Source of the DNA: Anaerolineales bacterium
GTDB lineage: Bacteria; Chloroflexota; Anaerolineae; Anaerolineales; E44-bin32
DNA length: 9,998 bases
Reading direction: 5' to 3'
Assembly: GCA_030668545.1 (NCBI GenBank)
Contig: DAOUTT010000047.1
Span: 1-9,998 of the forward strand
Part shown: positions 6,636-9,998 of the stretch, piece after piece
Numbering within the stretch: position 1 is the first letter of the stretch
How the letters are laid out: every line of letters begins with the position of its first letter
Translations under genes and position numbers: made by a program
Notes under the pieces: generated by a model
Databases searched by the model: none
The model's input: only the letters and a program-made list of their open reading frames with translations
Told to the model about the DNA's origin: nothing

Positions 6636-7561
6636 TGCCGTCAATACCTGAATGGTTAATCCTTCACCCCGAAGTCTCAAAGGCCCTCGTCGAAGACAAG
6701 GCGATCGTGGCGCTTGAATCAACCGTGATCACTCACGGACTCCCACGACCGGTCAATTTTGAACTCGCCCGACAGATGGAGAAGGAAATTCGCCAGGTTG
6801 GCGCGGTTCCAGCAACAACTGCACTATTGAAGGGTGAAGTTCGCATCGGTTTATCGGAACAAGATCTAGAGCGGCTTGCTTTAGATACCGATAGCGTAAA
6901 AATCAGCGTACGAGACATTGGCCCAGCACGGGCATCGCGCTCCACTGGCGGCACGACTGTAGCAGGGACGATGTTCTTGGCAAATACAGCCGGAATTCCG
7001 GTGTTCGCTACAGGCGGGATCGGCGGAGTTCACCACGGGCCGAGCGGAGATATTTCAGCCGATTTACCCGAACTTGCACGTACGCCGGTCGCAGTTGTCT
7101 GTTCCGGTGCGAAATCGATCCTGGATCTACCCAGAACACTCGAGTGGCTGGAGACTTTTAGCGTACCTGTCATCGGCTGGCAAACGGATACATTCCCAGC
7201 GTTTTTCACAAGAGAGAGCGGCTTTCCGATCCAGATTCGAGTGGACACAGTTGGTGAGATAGCAGCTTTAATGCGGGCGATCTGGGAAACACAAATTTCA
7301 GGCATCCTGATTTGTGTCCCCTGCCCCGAGGATGCCGCGATCCCGGCGATACGAATAAATTCAGCTCTGCAGCAAGTCGAGCAGGAAGCTCTAGAACAAG
7401 CGATACGCGGAAAAAATCTTACCCCATTCCTTTTATCTCGTCTGGCGGAAATCACAGAAGGTGCAACCCTGCACGCAAACCTCGCTCTCCTGCGCAATAA
7501 CGCGCACATCGCCGCCGAGATCGCCAAAGCCTACTTGTTGATTCAACAGGATGATCCGTAG
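6632..7561 (+). CDS. psuG: Pseudouridine-5'-phosphate glycosidase
   Basis: This 309-residue enzyme reversibly splits pseudouridine 5'-phosphate into uracil and ribose 5-phosphate in the cytoplasm, the C-C bond cleaving step of pseudouridine breakdown. The length is typical. Family signatures run throughout: VALESTVITHG (26-36), GAVPATTALLKGEVRIGLS (57-75), STGGTTVAGTM (104-114), FATGGIGGVHHG (125-136), SADLPEL (142-148), GAKSILDL (159-166) and ANLALLRNNA (282-291). By order and spacing E29, K90, D144 and K161 match E31, K93, D149 and the Schiff-base lysine K166 of the E. coli enzyme; N283 probably matches N289. The enzyme uses a divalent metal such as Mn2+. The gene starts with ATGATG and overlaps the psuK remnant by four bases (ATGA) without a clear ribosome site, suggesting translation coupled to the preceding frame. 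Nothing in the protein looks broken. Confidence 0.96.
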   Translation: MMPSIPEWLILHPEVSKALVEDKAIVALESTVITHGLPRPVNFELARQMEKEIRQVGAVPATTALLKGEVRIGLSEQDLERLALDTDSVKISVRDIGPARASRSTGGTTVAGTMFLANTAGIPVFATGGIGGVHHGPSGDISADLPELARTPVAVVCSGAKSILDLPRTLEWLETFSVPVIGWQTDTFPAFFTRESGFPIQIRVDTVGEIAALMRAIWETQISGILICVPCPEDAAIPAIRINSALQQVEQEALEQAIRGKNLTPFLLSRLAEITEGATLHANLALLRNNAHIAAEIAKAYLLIQQDDP

Positions 7562-7582
7562 GAATCTTGGTGGATCAGAAAG

Positions 7583-7664
7583 AGCCTAGGCTTTCAGGTC
7601 CACTCGCTAAACCTAACCTCCCGCAGGTTTTGAACCTGCGGGAGGTTTCTGGCCTAGCTAGGCT
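7583..7664. repeat. Nested palindromic element in convergent intergenic region
   Basis: Two short palindromes, AGCCTAGGCT (7583-7592) and GCCTAGCTAGGC (7652-7663), flank a long perfect hairpin (7615-7647). The outer sequences can also pair with each other (AGCCTAG at 7583-7589 with CTAGGCT at 7658-7664), which would give a symmetric cruciform-like unit of about 80 bases. AGGCTTTCA and AGGCTTCA also occur as near direct repeats at the same relative sites. This could be a dispersed palindromic repeat or small non-autonomous element. Copy number cannot be judged from a single window. Confidence 0.4.
7615..7647. terminator. Strong hairpin, likely bidirectional terminator
   Basis: AACCTCCCGCAGGTT (7615-7629) and its exact reverse complement (7633-7647) are separated by three bases, giving a perfect 15-bp stem. 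The plus strand continues TCT after the GGAGGTT arm, so the transcript of the psuG cluster would end in a short T-rich run including the stem's own T's. The minus strand gives a similar short run (GGTTTAGC). It lies 54 bases after psuG and between two convergent genes, a natural place for termination in both directions. Neither T-tract is long. Confidence 0.6.
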
Positions 7665-7685
7665 TCATGCTTAATTAAGTGCTGA

Positions 7686-7760
7686 GCCCGGAGGTTTAGC
7701 TCTGGGCGGAGCCATGCGCTGCAAATCCGCCTGGTCTCTCACGTAATTAGAGGGAGGACC
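7686..7760. other. Block of short, partly overlapping stems, unknown role
   Basis: Three stems follow each other. GCCCGGAG (7686-7693) pairs with CTCTGGGC (7700-7707) with one G-U. GGCGGA (7705-7710) pairs with TCCGCC (7726-7731). TCTCTC (7735-7740, read with flanking bases) pairs with GAGGGA (7750-7755) with one G-U. The first two share bases 7705-7707 and cannot both form fully. It might be a structured 3' region, a small RNA, or chance. No promoter or known RNA family is recognised. Confidence 0.2.
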
Positions 7761-7837
7761 CAAAATTCTACTTATTGCCTATCTGTTGGTTTTACTCCAT
7801 TAGAAATAGTTTTGCCGAGCAGCAAAGGAAGCGCGGT

Positions 7838-9940
7838 CTATCCTCCACCTATACGCAGGCGGACATCAATCGCCTGCGCTCCACGTCCCACTTCCTGTAC
7901 ACGGAGAGGGTTAATTTCAAGCTCTAACACCTGAGGGTTCTTTTGCGCTAGTTGACTGATTCGGAGAAGGCTTTCGATCACCGCTTCTCGATCTACGGCT
8001 GGAGTGCTTCGATAGCCGCGCAAACGTCGACCAGCCCAAGTCTGATCAACCATTTCTTCCGCCTCGGTGCGGCTCAGCGGAGCGAGGGCGAAAGTGACAT
8101 CTTTCAACGCTTCGACTTCCGTACCGCCGGCACCGAACATCAATAGAGGCCCAAATTGCAGGTCACGTACAAAACCGACGATCACATCCTGCCCCGTCGG
8201 GACATAAGCCTGCACCATAACTCCCTGCACCTCGACTCGCGGAACCGAACTGCGCACACGACGCAAAACGGAACGATAGGCTTCCTCCACTTCTGGAACA
8301 TCTTCTAAATCCAGTGAGACTGCTCCAGCATCGGATTTATGGGTGAGGTCATATGAATCCGCTTTGAGCGCCACAGGGAAACCTATCTCCTTTGCGGCAC
8401 TCGCAGCATCCTCAGCGTTGGTTACTTCTTGGTGTTTAGGGATAAGAATCCCATAAGCGTTGACGATCCTCGCGGCGACATCCGCGGTCACGAACCCTTC
8501 CGCTCCGGAACTGGCTTCTTTCAAGATAGACTCCACTGCCACCTGCTTGACATCGCCGAACCCGACCACTTTTTCGGTTGGCTTGATAAGCTGGGTTGAG
8601 CGTTCGTAGAGCACACGCAATGCAGAGGCTGCACGCTCCGGGAATCGATAATCGGGAATGCGAGCGCCCCTGAAGAGCCGGGCGGCATGGGCGATAAGTT
8701 CCTCGCCCATTAACGCGATTAATACTGGTTTCGTTGCTGTCTGGATTACAGGGATGATTGCGCCTGCGACTTCTGCTGCAGTCGTCACCGGCGGAGGCGG
8801 TAAGATCACGATGATTCCATCTACCCCATCATCCGCCAGCAACAGGCGCAAGCTGTCGGCGTACTCGCGCGGCCCTGCCCCCGCCAGCATGTCGACGGGA
8901 TTCTTCAAACTGGCCGCTTGTGGAAGGAACGCACTCAATTCATCCCTGGTATGGTCAGCCAGTTTCGCCAGCCTCAAGCCGTTATCATCCAGCGCATCGG
9001 CGGCGATAACGCCCGGTCCACCAGCGTTGGTGAGTACAGCCATATTTGGACCAGAAGGCGGCTGGCACCACGCTAAAGCTCTCGCCCAGTCGAACATCTC
9101 TTCACTGTGCCGGGCCCTGATCACTCCCGCTTTACGAAAAGCAGCGTCGAAGGCGACATCACGCCCGGCAAGCGCGCCGGTGTGAGACACTACCGCTGCC
9201 CGCCCCCCCTCGGAGCGCCCGACTTTAATCGCCACGACCGGCACGTCTAACGTGACCTTCCGCGCTTGCTCAATAAAGTTCTCTCCGTCCCCAACCCCCT
9301 CAAGATACATGGTAACGACGCGTGTGTTCGGGTCAGCTGCCGTCGGCGGTAGGAGATCTCCCTCATTTAGATCCATCTGGTTGCCCAAACTCAATAATCG
9401 AGACAACCCAAAGCCTTGACCACGCGCCCAGTCGATCACCGCCTCGCAAATGGCTCCCGAGTGGGACAGAAAGGCGATATCGCCCTTTATAGGTCCTGGA
9501 AGCGGCAGGAAACTCGTATCAATCGGAAGATGAGTATCCAGATAGCCGATACAGTTCGGACCCAAAACACGGACGCCATAGGACTGGGCGATCTCCATGC
9601 ACTGTTGCTCGAGAAGAATTCCTTCTTCGCCAGTTTCACTAAATCCGCCTGATCCCACGATCGCAAAGCCAATCCCCCGCTTACCGCAGGCTTCCAACAC
9701 CTCTGGCACCGACCGTGCTGGGATCATGATCACAGCCAGATCCACCGGATCAGGAACGCTCCCTACATGGGGGTGTAGCGGTCGGTCAAAAAGATATCCG
9801 CCGCCGGGGTTCACGAAGTGAATCGCGCCAGGATATCCTGAAACAACCAGATTGCGAGCGACTCCATAGCCCAATTTGTTTGGATTCTGGGAGGCACCGA
9901 TAACAGCGACCCCTCGGGGAGATAAAAGACCCTCAAACAT
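7838..9940 (-). CDS. Acetyl/acyl-CoA synthetase, ADP (NDP)-forming, fused alpha-beta
   Basis: This 700-residue enzyme of the acyl-CoA synthetase (NDP-forming) superfamily interconverts acyl-CoA, ADP and phosphate with the free acid, CoA and ATP. The order is a CoA-binding Rossmann domain (about 1-130, with SPRGVAVIGASQNPNKLGYG at 7-26 and LGPNCIGY at 126-133), succinyl-CoA ligase-like domains (about 150-450), and an ATP-grasp domain (about 478-700). H253 in VSHTGALAG matches the phosphorylated histidine of the alpha part. H534 in THKSDAGAV matches the second histidine of the beta part. LEINPL (674-679) fits the ATP-grasp metal-binding end, and MFGAGGTEVE (601-610) is also typical. Length and fusion are usual for one-chain members; no acetyltransferase domain is attached. 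GGAG lies seven bases before the ATG at 9940. A weak hairpin (TTTGC/GCAAA, 7811-7826) follows the stop, before the stronger hairpin near 7615-7647. The acid used (acetate, propionate or a branched or aryl acid) cannot be told from sequence. Confidence 0.93.
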   Translation of the reverse strand: MFEGLLSPRGVAVIGASQNPNKLGYGVARNLVVSGYPGAIHFVNPGGGYLFDRPLHPHVGSVPDPVDLAVIMIPARSVPEVLEACGKRGIGFAIVGSGGFSETGEEGILLEQQCMEIAQSYGVRVLGPNCIGYLDTHLPIDTSFLPLPGPIKGDIAFLSHSGAICEAVIDWARGQGFGLSRLLSLGNQMDLNEGDLLPPTAADPNTRVVTMYLEGVGDGENFIEQARKVTLDVPVVAIKVGRSEGGRAAVVSHTGALAGRDVAFDAAFRKAGVIRARHSEEMFDWARALAWCQPPSGPNMAVLTNAGGPGVIAADALDDNGLRLAKLADHTRDELSAFLPQAASLKNPVDMLAGAGPREYADSLRLLLADDGVDGIIVILPPPPVTTAAEVAGAIIPVIQTATKPVLIALMGEELIAHAARLFRGARIPDYRFPERAASALRVLYERSTQLIKPTEKVVGFGDVKQVAVESILKEASSGAEGFVTADVAARIVNAYGILIPKHQEVTNAEDAASAAKEIGFPVALKADSYDLTHKSDAGAVSLDLEDVPEVEEAYRSVLRRVRSSVPRVEVQGVMVQAYVPTGQDVIVGFVRDLQFGPLLMFGAGGTEVEALKDVTFALAPLSRTEAEEMVDQTWAGRRLRGYRSTPAVDREAVIESLLRISQLAQKNPQVLELEINPLRVQEVGRGAQAIDVRLRIGGG

Positions 9941-9998
9941 TTATTAACTCCGTCTGTCCTTGATAATGGGTTTCCAAACACAATCTTAGCAGACCTCA

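Noticed and set aside
7030..7527. A minus-strand open frame of 165 residues across psuG.
   Set aside because: It is antisense to a highly recognisable enzyme and shows no plausible start signal or domain.
7688..7765. A tRNA gene, possibly tRNA-Cys, suggested by a D-arm-like GCTC/GAGC and a CTGCAAA loop.
   Set aside because: The anticodon stem does not pair, no T-arm with a TTCRA-type loop is present, and the 5' GGAGGTT acceptor-like segment has no matching 3' partner or CCA end.
8658..9185. A plus-strand open frame of 175 residues antisense to the acyl-CoA synthetase.
   Set aside because: It is the mirror of a well-supported gene with intact motifs, and its composition is that of an antisense shadow.

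Overview
This window looks like a chromosomal segment of an environmental bacterium. Chloroflexota (Anaerolineae-like) is my best guess. The guess rests on gene content and style: a large TPR protein with a Cys/His N-terminal module, a roadblock-type protein, SPFH-like membrane proteins with several N-terminal helices, a one-piece NDP-forming acyl-CoA synthetase, and GC content near one half by eye. No rRNA, convincing tRNA, transposase, phage gene or CRISPR array is present, so the taxonomy is inference.

Layout. (1) 54-2528, minus: an 824-residue membrane-anchored TPR protein with a possible zinc-binding N-terminus. (2) 2529-2874: a non-coding gap with several small hairpins. (3) 2875-3267, minus: a small roadblock/LC7-like protein. 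(4) 3268-3404: a compact divergent promoter region. (5) 3405-6436, plus: two consecutive membrane proteins of exactly 502 residues each, which I read as diverged SPFH/band-7 paralogues likely to work together. (6) 6436-6635, plus: a short remnant that I read as a decayed PfkB-family pseudouridine kinase gene (psuK). (7) 6632-7561, plus: an intact pseudouridine-5'-phosphate glycosidase (psuG) that overlaps the remnant by 4 bases. (8) 7562-7837: a convergent intergenic region with a strong hairpin/terminator inside a larger palindromic element, followed by a second block of short stems. (9) 7838-9940, minus: a 700-residue acetyl/acyl-CoA synthetase (ADP-forming type) with alpha and beta domains fused.

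How the parts relate. The plus-strand genes from 3405 to 7561 are packed with gaps of 14 bases or less, or with overlaps of 1 and 4 bases, so they probably form one transcript ending at the hairpin near 7615-7647. The psuG product splits pseudouridine 5'-phosphate into uracil and ribose 5-phosphate, and its usual partner kinase makes that substrate. Here the kinase survives only as two out-of-frame fragments, so psuG appears orphaned unless a kinase is encoded elsewhere. The SPFH-like pair, the roadblock protein and the TPR protein could form a membrane-associated assembly, but only proximity and family tendencies support this.

The two points most worth attention are the psuK remnant, whose translation may still be coupled to psuG, and the tandem SPFH-like pair, which I cannot match to a described system.
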